Of a DNA stretch of 64,000 nt, positions 42,653 to 53,583 are shown piece after piece; the stretch's first letter is position 1; each line of letters begins with the position of its first letter. This stretch comes from Psophocarpus tetragonolobus (Eukaryota > Streptophyta > Magnoliopsida > Fabales > Fabaceae): positions 13,231,652 through 13,295,651 of the forward strand of contig CM075695.1 in assembly GCA_037954015.1 (NCBI GenBank). The letters are read 5' to 3'. The notes under the pieces were generated by a model that ran no database searches, was not told the DNA's origin, and saw nothing but the letters and a program-made list of their open reading frames with translations. A program made the translations under genes and the position numbers.

Positions 42653-44532
42653 GGTGCTTGGATGCTAAAAACTAAAGGGTAGGCCAAAAACTTTTTTTTT
42701 TCAAGCAACACTCCTCTCTTTTTTTTTGTTTTCTCACCTAAGGTGGCTTAATGAGTCTTTGGAACTCTTAGCCTCTACACTTTTTTCAAAATAACCTAAA
42801 ATAAAATAAAAGTGCAAGAATGTAAAAGAGAAAGGGCTCTAATCGTGCTCCTAAGGTGTTGAAGGAAGTGTACCACTTCTCCCTTCTTCACCTAATTAAC
42901 GAGGAACTACGCTAAAATTAACCAAAATTATTACAAACCAAGGGAGGGCCTGAAGCGCACTCAAACTCCCAATCTAAAATTAAGCATACACAATACAAAG
43001 AATAAAAAAAAATAAAACAAAGTCTTCACTCCAAGTTTTTTGGTGTTTGTCTCCTTTTGATCAAGCCCCTTTGAGTTGCATCAACTCACCCCAAGAATGC
43101 TACCCTTGTTTCCTCTTGTTTGGACCTGCCAAAATTTTATATATGGAACCTTTCCCAACCTTTCCTTACCAAGGCTGAATACAACACAAGACAAAAAACA
43201 AAGGTGAATAACAAAACAAGGTTCACAAATCCAAGTGGATAGATTAAACAATGACAAACTCAAAGAAGTAAAGAAGACAAGCAAGAAAACATAAGGCTCA
43301 CAAAGGAGGGTAGAACACAAATATCTTTCCTAGATTAGCTCTAAGAGTAGAGACGAAAAAAGACTCAAACAAAAAAAATGAAACCAATAGTTGCACACTT
43401 AATAAAATTTAAGTGACCAAAAACTAAAAAGCTTACTCAAGTAATTTTTTTTTGAATCACAATTGGTTCCTCATATCAAATGTTTCTACTATTAGGTACA
43501 CAACTTCAAATTTGTCTTTCTTTTGAGTTCTTTATCTTCTTTTTTTTTTTAACTTGAACTTTTTCTATTTTTTTTTAACTTTTTCTAATCAGTTTGCTGC
43601 ACCTAATAGCTTGTTGAATTGAAATTTTAATGAGGATTCTTGAAATAATAACACTTGAGTGAATAAGCACAAAGTAAGGTCACACAATTTTTAAGCAATG
43701 CATGTAACTAAAGGCAAAACAACTTAGTAGTTCCAAATACCACTGAACTAATGGTGCTTAAGGAATGATTTAGGGCTGATTTTGAAGTAAATTGATTGCT
43801 CAAATTACTAACACAATTCACCCAAGCTAAAATTCCATAAAGAGGCACCAATAGTGAAGGTAAACCAAGTGGAAAGCTACTAATAATTCAACATAAAACA
43901 AGAAACATATAAAGATTGAATTGAGCAAATATTTAAGAACAACAAAGAGATTAATATGATTGAACTAAAAGCATAAAAGACTTAAGAGACTCAACAAGAG
44001 GTTCACCTCTTAGGAGCTCAATTCAAAATGTTTTTGAAGGCTTTTTTGTAAAAATTTTAAGAGGCTAAAACCTATGGAATTTAAATGAGACAAAATAGGA
44101 AACTAACATGACTAGTATTTGACAAAACACAAGATTAAGAAAAAATAACACACCTAAAAATAGAGCAAAAATTTCAATAAGAGACTCAAAACAAAAGGCA
44201 CAACAAAGTGGCCAAAGTTGATCACCACAATGGTGTGGAAAAATCCTCAACCATGTGGGTTTAATGGTCACAACTTCTTAGGCACACTTTAAAAAACCAA
44301 GGGAAAATTAAGCAACTTGAACACGAAATAAGATGCAAAGAAAGGGACAAATAAAATCACATCAAATTAAATGGAAAATAGGTGCGTAGATAGAAAACAA
44401 AAGCGCATATAATAGCCAGAATAAAAAGCTATACTACTAGACAATAAAGGAAGGACTTTAAAATAAAGAGATCAAAGAGATAAACAACAAAGCAAAAAAA
44501 AAATTGAGAAAGAAGGTGACCTTTAGAAAGTG
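42653..44532 (-). other. Leader of B2
   Basis: About 1.9 kb, A/T-rich, homologous to 2190-4030, no conserved coding. Confidence 0.7.
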
Positions 44533-44544
44533 GCTCTGATACCA
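44533..44544 (-). promoter_or_regulatory. Primer-binding site of B2
   Basis: Minus strand TGGTATCAGAGC, two bases from the LTR. Confidence 0.92.
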
Positions 44545-44546
44545 CT

Positions 44547-45238
44547 TGATGTGATCTTTGATGATCACGTGCCCAAAGGATCCTTTCTAAGGTCACTTGG
44601 AAGGGAAATGGATTTATGGAGAGGAAAGGAATGGGGTGAGGCGCCACAAATACTAGGTTTGATAAGCCAAAGGGGAGAGGCCACAAGGGAGGGGTCCCTT
44701 GATAACTCTTAGAAGCTCTCACAAAGGAGAAAGGGGGACACTCAAAGGTAAGAACCTCAACCAATATGGTCTCTAGGATTAAATTCAAGTGTAAAAACTA
44801 CAAGTGAGGGAGGAGCTCCTATTTATAGAGGTAGCTAACCTCTTGAACAAGATAACTTAAAAAAGAAGGGCTAGGATTAAAAGGAGAGATCTAAGGGAGG
44901 AGGATTGAGAAATAATTCCCTCCTTAGATCATCAAACTTGGTGCCCAAGTTTCTCAAACCAAGGGCTATGTAGGAAAAAAGGGTGTAGATATCAAGGCTA
45001 CCCCTTATTTCCTTCATAAAGACCCATAAAGCTAAATCCACCCTCTAAATTCCTAAGACACCTCCTAAAAATAAAAAATGGACTAAATACATGTCCCAAA
45101 TTAAATTCTTAATGCTCCTCAAAATTAAAATAAAGGAAAATTACATTTTATTAACTAAAGTCCTTAGCCTTTAGTTCACTCTCCATAGGAGGTGAAGTCT
45201 TCCTAGTGATAGGTCCTTGGCTAGGCATGGTCACATCA
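44547..45238 (-). repeat. 5' LTR of B2, 692 bp
   Basis: Sense start TGATGTGACCATGCC at 45238, sense end GATCACATCA at 44547. TATA box CTATAAATAG on the minus strand at 44819-44828. Compared with B1 it has deletions near 44970 and 45200; the latter removes most of the ITRAMARR codons. Confidence 0.88.
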
Positions 45239-45365
45239 AAGAACAACAAGTAGAAGTAGAAGAAGTGGTAGAAGGAGAGAATAAGATGAATAGGAGGAAG
45301 TAGTGGAATGAAAGGAGATGAAGAAGAAGAAGTGGAAGAAGGAGAACGGGAGGAGGGAGAAGAGG
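45239..45365 (+). repeat. GA satellite sliver left of D, ending in target duplication
   Basis: 127 bases of satellite between B2 and D. The last five, AGAGG at 45361-45365, are repeated at 49950-49954. The satellite text reads on unbroken across D (GAGGGAGAAGAGG then TGGCAGAAGG). Confidence 0.92.
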
Positions 45366-46049
45366 TGATGAGGACATAGCTACAAACAAAGACAGTAAGG
45401 TTCTTGAAGGACTTGGGACACCTATGACAAGGGCAAGAGCTAGGAAAGTGATGAGAAGTTTTACAACAAGTGGTAGCAACAATTCTAGAAGCTGCACGTA
45501 ATGAAAAGGATATAGAGGCAAAATTAATTCAACGCATGGTCATCATTGAAGATTCATGAAATAGAGGATGTTGCTGCAAAGTTATTTTAATCAAAGTGGG
45601 TTTAATTAAATAAAGTTGTAAAAAGTGTTGGTACTGTTGTGTTATTTGTCATGCTTTAAAAATAGTTTATTTTAATTTTTATTTTATTTTGGAGTGTTGA
45701 ATTTTAGTGGTTCTCTAGTTTTCCTTCAGTGTGGCTTTTGCCTTTTCATATGCACTATTAAGGAGGTTATTTAATAAATAAGCCTCAATCAATGTTAGTA
45801 AATGGTGCATTTATTTCTTGGCTTTATGGAATTCCTATATGTATCTCTTAGGTTCTTGGCTGAACCAAACTTGAGACTTATCAAGGGCCTTCCACCCCTT
45901 GTAGCGTCTTTGAGACTTATCTTCCTTCCCGGAAGTGGCGTCTCCCCCAAAACCACCATCATCCCCAATTCTTACCTTTTTGTTTTTCCATTCTAACAAA
46001 TAGTCCTAATCGGTCCGTTCTGAATTCGTGGCAAGGGGAATTCACATCA
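45366..46049 (+). repeat. 5' LTR of D, 684 bp
   Basis: TGATGAGGACATAGC to GAATTCACATCA. Lacks about 60 bases present in the 3' LTR at 49681-49744 and has a small change in the encoded tail (RKVMRSFTTSG). Confidence 0.92.
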
Positions 46050-46051
46050 TT

Positions 46052-46063
46052 TGGTATCAGAGC
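46052..46063 (+). promoter_or_regulatory. Primer-binding site of D
   Basis: TGGTATCAGAGC two bases after the LTR. Confidence 0.92.
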
Positions 46064-46946
46064 TAGTTGTTAGGACTAGGTTTTGGACACTGCTTCAAGG
46101 TTCTAGGGCGCAGTTCTTGGCTGTCTGAGATGCAATTTCCTTTCACTCATAACTCATGTTTTACAAAGTCAATTTTGGTGTTTCGTGAGTGGAAATTGCT
46201 CCTCAGAACGTGAACTTTCACCTGGATGTCGAATTGTTCACTTCGGAGTTATGCAGCGTGAGATACAGTGGCGTGACATTGGCTGGCTTGGAGAAATTGG
46301 TAACATCCTTCCTTTTGTTCTTAGTGCCAATAACATCATCTGATATTGATAATCACCCTACCTAAGTCATTACAAAAGTTAAGCCTATAAAAAAACACAA
46401 AAGAAAGAAAATAAAAAAAAAAAGAGAAGAAAAAAAAAACAAAAGAAAAGGTTGTGGCTGAATGATTCATCTATTTAGGACAGAAACTTAACCAATTGTA
46501 AGGTGATATATTGGCTGTTGTTGTGAAGGATTGTTTCTGCAACTGTTTAGGGCATTAAATTGCATTCGAGTTTTGTTTTTGTTTGACCTTTTGCGTTCGC
46601 TATTTTGTGAGGTAGTGGTGTTTGAAGTCTGATACATTAGGGTAAGTTGGAGCCTTTTGTTGGTAAATTTTGTTGTTCAACTGTTTTCCAAACTACACCT
46701 GATACGTACCAAATTTTTGCTACATTGTGTGGACTGTTCTTGAAAAAAACAATAAAAAAAAAAGAAAAAGAGTCTTATTTGATTTTGTTAAGAACCCAAA
46801 GAGAGTACAAGAGAGGTAAAAGGCTGTGTGCACATTAGAGAAAAAGCCAGAAAAGAGAGCACTAAACACGAGTGTACATTCTTGAGTGTAAACACGTGAG
46901 AAGAGTGGTGAGGGCCTATTACTTCAATTTTATTTTTTCTGATTAA
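46064..46946 (+). other. Leader of D
   Basis: About 880 bases, A runs near 46390-46450 and 46750, no conserved coding. Confidence 0.7.
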
Positions 46947-48305
46947 ATGGCAGGTACAGGAGGTGAAGAAACCCCTCCTAATGGAGGAGGTAATAGACTC
47001 ATGATTGAAGCAATTACGAACCAAGTACAAAGAATGTTGAGAGAACATACAAAGGAGTTATATGGGAGGATTGAGGTACTTGAGAATCGTGGAAATAATG
47101 AGGAGAATAGGAGAAGAAGAGATAGTGATGGTGAACCTAGGCGAAACTGGATTGAAGGAGTGAAGCTGAATATTCCCCCATTCAAAGGAAGGAGTGATCC
47201 AGAAGCCTATTTGGAGTGGGAACTGAAAATTGAACATGTATTCTCTTGTAACAACTATACAGAGGAGCAAAAAGTTAAAATGGCAGCTACTGAATTTTCT
47301 AATTACGCGCTTATTTGGTGGAACAAGTATCAAAGGGAGAGGGTGAGAAATGAAGAACCAATAGTAGATACATGGGCTGAAATGAGGACCATCATGAGGA
47401 AGAGATATGTGTCAACTAGATACAATAGAGATTTGAAGCTTAAACTTCAGAAATTATCTCAAGGCCATAGGAGTGTTGAAGAGTATTTTAAAGACCTGGA
47501 AATGACTATGATGTGGGCTAAAGTCAATGAAGATAGTGAGGACACTATGGCTCAATTTATGAGTGGATTAAATAATGAAATCAGAGATGTTGTTGAATTG
47601 CAGGAATATATTGAGTTAGAAGATTTGTTGCACAAAGCTGTAGAGGTAGAACAACAACTCAAAAGGCAGGGAACTATGAGAAGGGGTTCTTCCAATTTTA
47701 ACAACACAAATTGGAGGCACAAGTCCAAGAAGGAGGGATCTTCCTTACCTAGGGAACAAGGTTCAAAGTCTTCAAGTGGTAAACACGTTCCTAACCCTTG
47801 CATTTCTTCTACTTCCAAGATTAATACAATTAAATGTTTTAAATGTTTGGGTAAAGGTCATATTGCTTTAAATTGTCCAAACAAGAAAAGAAAAATTTTT
47901 GGGGACAATGAGATTGCAACTACTGAGGTTAAGGGTAGGGTTGAGATTCAAAAAGGAATCTTATTTCAAACTAGATGTTCAATTGAAGGAAAGATTTGCT
48001 CAATCATTATTTATGGAGGAAATTGTACCAATCTGGCTAGTTCAAGATTAGTAACCAAATTGAATTTAGAGACTACACCACATCCACAACCTTACAAACT
48101 TCAAAGTCTTGGTGAAAATGGTGGCATATCTGTGAATAAGCAAGTTGAAGTGAAGTTTTCCATTGGAAAATATGAAGATGTTGTGTTGTGTGATGTGGTG
48201 CCTATGGATGCTTGCCACTTACTTCTTGGTAAATCATGGCAAGTTGAAAGAAATGTGAATTACAATGAGAAAACAAATAAAATTTCTTTTATGCACCAAG
48301 GATGA
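46947..48305 (+). CDS. Family D Gag-protease protein
   Basis: 452 codons, intact frame from MAGTGGEETPP. The capsid domain spans about 66-240 (VKLNIPPFKGRSDPEAYLEW, IWWNKYQRERVRNEEP, RKRYVSTRYNRDLKLKLQKL), without the gag deletion seen in A2. The CCHC knuckle CFKCLGKGHIALNC is at 297-310. The protease-like domain is at about 340-432 but has IIIYGGNC in place of IIDGGSC: Tyr356 replaces the catalytic Asp, so the enzyme should be dead. LLLGKSW stands where LLGRPW is usual. Gag could still bind RNA and assemble. The frame stops at TGA in the linker after protease. Confidence 0.85.
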   Translation: MAGTGGEETPPNGGGNRLMIEAITNQVQRMLREHTKELYGRIEVLENRGNNEENRRRRDSDGEPRRNWIEGVKLNIPPFKGRSDPEAYLEWELKIEHVFSCNNYTEEQKVKMAATEFSNYALIWWNKYQRERVRNEEPIVDTWAEMRTIMRKRYVSTRYNRDLKLKLQKLSQGHRSVEEYFKDLEMTMMWAKVNEDSEDTMAQFMSGLNNEIRDVVELQEYIELEDLLHKAVEVEQQLKRQGTMRRGSSNFNNTNWRHKSKKEGSSLPREQGSKSSSGKHVPNPCISSTSKINTIKCFKCLGKGHIALNCPNKKRKIFGDNEIATTEVKGRVEIQKGILFQTRCSIEGKICSIIIYGGNCTNLASSRLVTKLNLETTPHPQPYKLQSLGENGGISVNKQVEVKFSIGKYEDVVLCDVVPMDACHLLLGKSWQVERNVNYNEKTNKISFMHQG

Positions 48306-48486
48306 AAATTGAGAATTGCATTACTTTCACCTAAAGAAGCAATTGAGGATTTAATCAGGTTGAAAACAAAAATAGGACAAGAGAGAAAAGAGGAAAAATA
48401 AAAAGAAATAAAAGAAAAAGAGTTGAGAGAAAAAGAAATGAGAGAAAAGGAGTTGAGGGGAAAAAAAAGAAATAAAAAAGAAAGAG
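48306..48486 (+). other. Frame-broken linker between D's two ORFs
   Basis: Purine-rich Lys/Glu-coding linker with stops in each frame, matching the SETLER-type linker of family A. Confidence 0.6.
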
Positions 48487-49398
48487 TTGCAAGAAAAAGG
48501 AGAGATGAGTGAAACACATAAAATGAGTGGAAATAAAAAGAGTGAAACACATAAGGGGAAAAAAAGTGAAACACTTGAAATAAAAAAGAGTTGTTTAGCA
48601 AAAAAGAGTGAGGTGAAGAGGGTGATGCTTGCAAAAAAACCACTTTATGTGTTGTATTGCAAAAATAATGTTTATGCTAACTCTAAAAAACTTGGCCCTG
48701 TTGGTGTTGAATTTCTTTTGCAGGAATATAAGGATGTGTTTCCAAAGGAGGTTCCTAACGGATTACTACCTTTAAGGGGAATTGAGCATCACATTGATCT
48801 CATTCCTGGAGCTTCATTAACTAATCGATCAACATATAGAAGCAACCCCCAAGAGACCCAAGAAATACAAAGGCAAGTTGATGAATTAATAAGCAAAAAA
48901 TGGGTGCAAGAGAGCTATGCCAAGCAAGCTAATAAGGGAAGAAGGAGAATTGTATTCAAACATGGTGATTGGGTTTGGGTACACATGAGAAAAGAGAGAT
49001 TCCCTAAACGAAAGAAGTCCAAACTACAACCAAGGGCGGACCGTCCTTTCCAAGTGTTAGAGAGGATCAATGACAATGCCTACAAAATTGGTTTGCCAGG
49101 TGAGTATAATACAAGTGCAACTTTTAATGTATCTGATTTGTCTCCTTTTAATGCAGAAGAAGAAGCTTTAGATTTGAGGACAAATCCTCTTCAAGAGGGA
49201 GGGAATGATGAGGACACAGCTACAAACAAAGACAGTAAGGTGCTTGAAGGACTTGGGACACCTATGACAAGGGCAAGAGCTAGGAAAGCAAGAGAAGTTT
49301 TACAACAAGTGGTAGCAACAATTCTGGAAGCTGCACGTAATGAAAAGGATATAGAGGCAAAACTAATTCAATGCATGGTCATCATTGAAGATTCATGA
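48487..49398 (+). CDS. Family D fused pol remnant: RT N-terminus joined to integrase C-terminus and LTR-coded tail
   Basis: 303 codons. Residues 1-50 are linker; 70-141 match the RT N-terminus of family A (EYKDVFPKEVPNG, RGIEHHIDLIPGASL, ELISKKWVQ). At residue 142 it jumps, in frame, to the integrase C-terminal part (ESYAKQANKGRRRIVF, GDWVWVHMRKERFPK). Relative to A2 about 2.1 kb of coding is gone; both parent sites have GAGAG-like words, so a microhomology deletion is likely. Residues 240-303 (DEDTATNKDSKVLEG, GTPMTRARARKARE) are coded in the 3' LTR. No catalytic residues remain. Confidence 0.85.
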   Translation: MQEKGEMSETHKMSGNKKSETHKGKKSETLEIKKSCLAKKSEVKRVMLAKKPLYVLYCKNNVYANSKKLGPVGVEFLLQEYKDVFPKEVPNGLLPLRGIEHHIDLIPGASLTNRSTYRSNPQETQEIQRQVDELISKKWVQESYAKQANKGRRRIVFKHGDWVWVHMRKERFPKRKKSKLQPRADRPFQVLERINDNAYKIGLPGEYNTSATFNVSDLSPFNAEEEALDLRTNPLQEGGNDEDTATNKDSKVLEGLGTPMTRARARKAREVLQQVVATILEAARNEKDIEAKLIQCMVIIEDS

Positions 49399-49949
49399 AA
49401 TAGAGGATGTTGCTGCAAAGTTATTTTAATCAAAGTGGGTTTAATTAAATAAAGTTGTAAAAAGTGTTGGTACTGTTGTGTTATTTGTCAAGCTTTAAAA
49501 ATAGTTTATTTTAATTTTTCTTTTATTTTGGAGAGTTGAATTTTAGTGGTTGTCTAGTTTTCCTTCAGTGTGGCTGTTTCCTTTTCATATGCACTAGTAA
49601 GGAGGTTATTTAATAAATAAGCCTCAATCAATGTTAGTAAATGGTGCATTTATTTCTTGGCTTTATGGAATTCCTATATGTATTGCATTTCAATGGAAAT
49701 AGAGGGACTTTGCTTTGGATAAAACTTTTCTTGAGAGAGTGTGTCTCCTAGGTTCTTGGCTGAACCAAACTTGAGACTTTTCAAGGGCCTTCCACCCCTT
49801 CTGGCGTCTTTGAGACTTATCTTCCTTCCCGAAAGTGGCGTCTCCCCCAAAACCACAATCATCCCCAATTCTTACCTTTTTGTTTTTCCATTCTAACAAA
49901 TAGTCCTAATCGGTCCATTCTGAATTCGTGGCAAGGGGAATTCACATCA
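49206..49949 (+). repeat. 3' LTR of D, 744 bp
   Basis: TGATGAGGACACAGC to GAATTCACATCA, preceded by the purine tract AAGAGGGAGGGAA. Followed by the target duplication AGAGG at 49950-49954. Confidence 0.93.
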
Positions 49950-52688
49950 AGAGGTGGCAGAAGGAGAAGAAGAGGAAGAAGAAGAAGTGGAAGAACGAGA
50001 AGAAAAGGAAGAAGTGCAAGTGGAAGAAGGAGAACAATAGGAAGAAGAAGAAGAAGTGGAAGAATGAGAAAAAGAGGAGGAAGAAGAAGCAATGGAAGGA
50101 AAGGGGATGAAGAAGAAGTGGAACAAGGAGGAGAAGAAGAGGAGGAGGAAGAAGAAGGGCAAGAAGGAGAAGAGAGGGAAGAAGAAGAACAAGTGGATGT
50201 AGTAGAAGTGGAAGAAGGTGAACAAGAGGAAGAAGAAGAAGTAGTTGAAGGAGTGGGGATGATGGGGAAGAAGTGGAAGAAGGAGAACAAGAGGTAGAAA
50301 TTCAAGTGGAAGCAGAAGAAGGAGAAAAAGAGGGATATGACGAAGGAAAGGAAGAAGAAGAAGGGGATGAAGAGGAAGAAAAGAAAGGAAAGGAGAGGAT
50401 GAAGAAGAAGTGGAAGAAAGAGAACAAGAGGGGGCAGGAGAAATGGAAGAAAGATAAGAAGAGGAAGAAGAAGGAGAGTAACTAGAAGAAGTGGAAGAAG
50501 GAGAAGAAAAGGAAGAAGAAGAAGATGTGGAAAGTGAAGAAGTTGAAGAAGGTGAACAAAAGGAGGAAGAAGAAGTAGTGGAAGGAAGTGAGATGAAGAA
50601 GAAGACTTGGAACAAGGAGAAAAGGAGGAAAAGGAAGAAGGAGGGGAAGGGAAGGGAAGAAGAAGCAGAGGAAGTGGAATCTGGAGGAGAAGAGGAGGAA
50701 GAAGAAGAAGTGTAAGCATAAGATTTGGGCGAAGGAGAAGAAGAGGAAGAACAGCAATGGGAAGATACAGAAGTGGGCGGTGGAGAAAAAGAGGAAGAAG
50801 AAGAAGTTGTGCAAGGAGAAGAAATGGAAGAAGAGGAAGAAGAAGAAGTGTAAGCAGAAGAAGCAGAAGAAGCAGAAGAAGGAGACGGAATTGAAAATGA
50901 ACAACAAGTAGAAGTAGAAGAAGTGGTAGAAGGAGAGAATAAGAGGAATAGGAGGAAGTAGTGGAATGAAAGGAGATGAAGAAGAAGAAGTTGAAGAAGG
51001 AGAACGGGAGGAGGAAGAAGAGGTGGCAGAAGGAGAAGAAGAGGAAGAAGAAGAAGTGGAAGAACGAGAAGAAAAGGAAGAAGTGCAAGTGGAAGAAGGA
51101 GAACAATAGGAAGAAGAAGAAGAAGTGGAAGAATGAGAAAAATAGGAGGAAGAAGAAGGAATGGAAGGAAAGGGGATGAAGAAGAAGCGGAACAAGGAGG
51201 AGAAGAAGAAGGGGAGGAAGAAGAAGTAGTGTAGGCAGAAGAAGGGCAAGAAGGAGAAGAGAGGGAAGAAGAAGAACAAGTGGATGTATTAGAAGTGGAA
51301 GAAGCTGAACAAGAGCAAGAAGAAGAAGTAGTTGAAAGAGTGGGGATGAAGTGGAAGAAGGAGAACAAGAGGTAGAAATGCAAGTGGAAGCAGAAGAAGG
51401 AGAAAAAGAGGGATATGACGAAGGAAAGGAAGAAGAAGAAGGAGATGAAGAGGAAGAAAAGAAAGGAAAGGAGAGGATGAAGAAGAAGTAGAAGAAAGAG
51501 AACAAGAGGAGGTAGGAGAAGTGGAAGAAAGATAAGAAGAGGAAGAAGAAGGAGAGTAACCAGAAGAAGTGGAAGAAGAAGAAGATGTGGAAAGTGAAGA
51601 AGGTGAACAAGAGGAGGAAGAAGAAGTAGTGGAGGGAGGTGAGATGAAGGAGAAGAATTGGAAGAAGGAGAAAAGGAGGAAAAGGAAGAAGGAGGGGAAG
51701 GGAAGGGAAGAAGAAGCAGAAGAAGTGGATCCTGGAGGAGAAGAGGAAGAAGAAGAAGAAGTGTAAGCATAAGATTTGGGGGAAGGAGAAGAAGAGGAAG
51801 AGCAATAATGGGAAGCAACAGAAGTGGCGGATGGAGAAAAAGAGGAAGGAGAAGACGGAAAGGAAAGAAGAAGAAGTTGTGGAAGGAAAAGAAATGGAAG
51901 AAGAGGAAGAAGATGAAGTGTAAGCAGAAGAAGCGGAAGAAGGAGACGAAAATGAAGAAGAACAACAAGTAGAAGTAGAAGAAGTGGTAGAAGGAGAGAA
52001 TAACAGGAATAGGAGGAAGTAGTGGAATGAAAGGAGATGAAGAAGAAGTAATGGAAGAAGGAGAACGGGAGGAGGGAGAACAGGTGGCAGAACGAGAAGC
52101 AGAGGAAGAAGAAGAAGTGGAAGAACGAGAAGAAAAGGAAGAAGTGCAAGTGGAAGAAGGAGAACAATAGGAAGAAGAAGAAGAAGTGGAAGAATGAGAA
52201 AAAGTGCAGGCAGAAGAAGGGCAAGAAGGAGAAGAGAGGGAAGAAGAAGAACAAGTGGATGTAGTAGAAGTGGAAAAAGGTGAACAAGAGGAAGAAGAAG
52301 AAGTAGTTGAAGGAGTGGGGATGAAGTGGAAGAAGGAGAACAAGAGGTAGAAATGCAAGTGGAAGCAGAAGAAGGAGAAAAAGAGGGATATGACGAAGGA
52401 AAGGAAGAAAATGAAGGAGATGAAGAGGAACAAAAGAAAGGAAAGGAAAGGATGAAGAAGAAGTGGAAGAAAGAGAACAAGAGGAGGCAGGAGAAGTGGA
52501 AGAAAGATAAGAAGAGGAAGAAGAAGGAGAGTAACTAGAGGAAGTGGAAGAAGGAGAAGAAAAGGAAGAAGAAGAAGATGTGGAAAGTGAAGAAGGTGAA
52601 CAAGAGTAGGAAGAAGAAGTAGTGGAAGGAGGTGAGATGAGGAAGAAGAATTGGAACAAGGAGAAAAGGAGGAAAAGGAAGAAGGAGG
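49950..52688 (+). repeat. GA satellite block between D and A4 (2739 bp)
   Basis: Marker CTAG positions 50482 and 52535, and a variant CCAG at 51560, give periods 1078 and 975. Begins with D's target duplication and ends with A4's (GGAGG at 52684-52688). Confidence 0.94.
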
Positions 52689-53569
52689 TGATGAAGACAT
52701 GAAGCTTGAAGGACTTGGAGGACCTATGACAAGGGCAAGGACAAGAAGAGCTAAGGAAGCTATTCAACAAGTATTGGCAGCCCTTTTGCAAAAAGAGCCA
52801 AACATTGAAGAAATAAAGTTTAAAATTGTTAATTGTCTCAGGACTGAAGAGAGCAATACTTGACCTTAATGGAAGAGAAGTTTGGAATAAATTAAACTCA
52901 TTTTCTTGGAGTTTACTTAGTTAATGGTGGGCAACCAGAATTGTCTAATTAAAGTTGCAGCCACCTAGGTTATCAATTCTAATTAGTATAAATGTTTAAT
53001 TTGTTTTGGCAGTTACACTTTGTTATTAAGCTGCCCATTATTAGTTTTTATTATTTTGTAACTTCAGCTGAATTTAGAAAGCCACTAAACCTACACAAGC
53101 TGAGTTTATTAGGCATATAAATTTGGGCAAGACTGAGATGTAAACCAGAATATTTTGGAAATAAAAAACTAGTTGAGTTTTCTCTCCTTTGGGTTCTTGA
53201 CAATCCAAAATCTTTTGAGATTTATCAAAGGTAATTCACCCCTTTGTGTGTGCAATCTCGTAGACATATCTTCCATCCTTGGAAGTGTGGAGTCTATCAA
53301 TTCCAATTCCATTTTCTGTCTTTTCCATTCATATTCAATTCTGCCCAGCAAACTCTATGACAGGAAAGTCCTACACTATTCGAAAACTCGTTTAATCGTT
53401 GAATTTCAATAACTTTTAATTTCCATTCTGTGTCTAAAAGTTTGATAGTAATTCTATTCAGTTTATTTTTTGTAATTGTTTGCATTCCATGTTGATTAAT
53501 TTTGTTAACACGGCAAGCTAAATTCCTAGGGTCCTTTCAGAATCCTAAACTGACAGCGGATTCATATCA
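52689..53569 (+). repeat. 5' LTR of A4, 881 bp
   Basis: TGATGAAGACATG to GGATTCATATCA, TATA box at 53116, encoded polyprotein tail at its start. Confidence 0.94.
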
Positions 53570-53571
53570 TT

Positions 53572-53583
53572 TGGTATCAGAGT
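53572..53583 (+). promoter_or_regulatory. Primer-binding site of A4, mutated last base
   Basis: TGGTATCAGAGT; the other copies have C at the last position. Confidence 0.88.

Larger units (their letters stand above)
40888..45238 (-). mobile_element. Family B element B2, 5' portion
   Basis: Minus strand: 5' LTR 45238-44547, primer-binding site, leader, gag, zinc knuckle and protease, ending at about 40899 inside the linker after protease. Pol and 3' LTR are missing. Homologous to B1 405-4816, with small indels. The first dozen bases (40888-40899) repeat ATTCATATCA from the neighbouring LTR end. The right edge joins GA satellite at exactly the LTR terminus. Confidence 0.88.
45366..49949 (+). 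mobile_element. Family D LTR retrotransposon, complete insertion with RT/integrase core deleted
   Basis: 4584 bp with both LTRs and a 5-base target duplication AGAGG, inserted in GA satellite. Gag, zinc knuckle and protease are followed by the RT N-terminus fused in frame to the integrase C-terminal part; RT catalytic core, RNase H and integrase core are absent. Its sequence is clearly related to family A across the shared regions. It could only move with enzymes supplied by another element. Confidence 0.93.
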
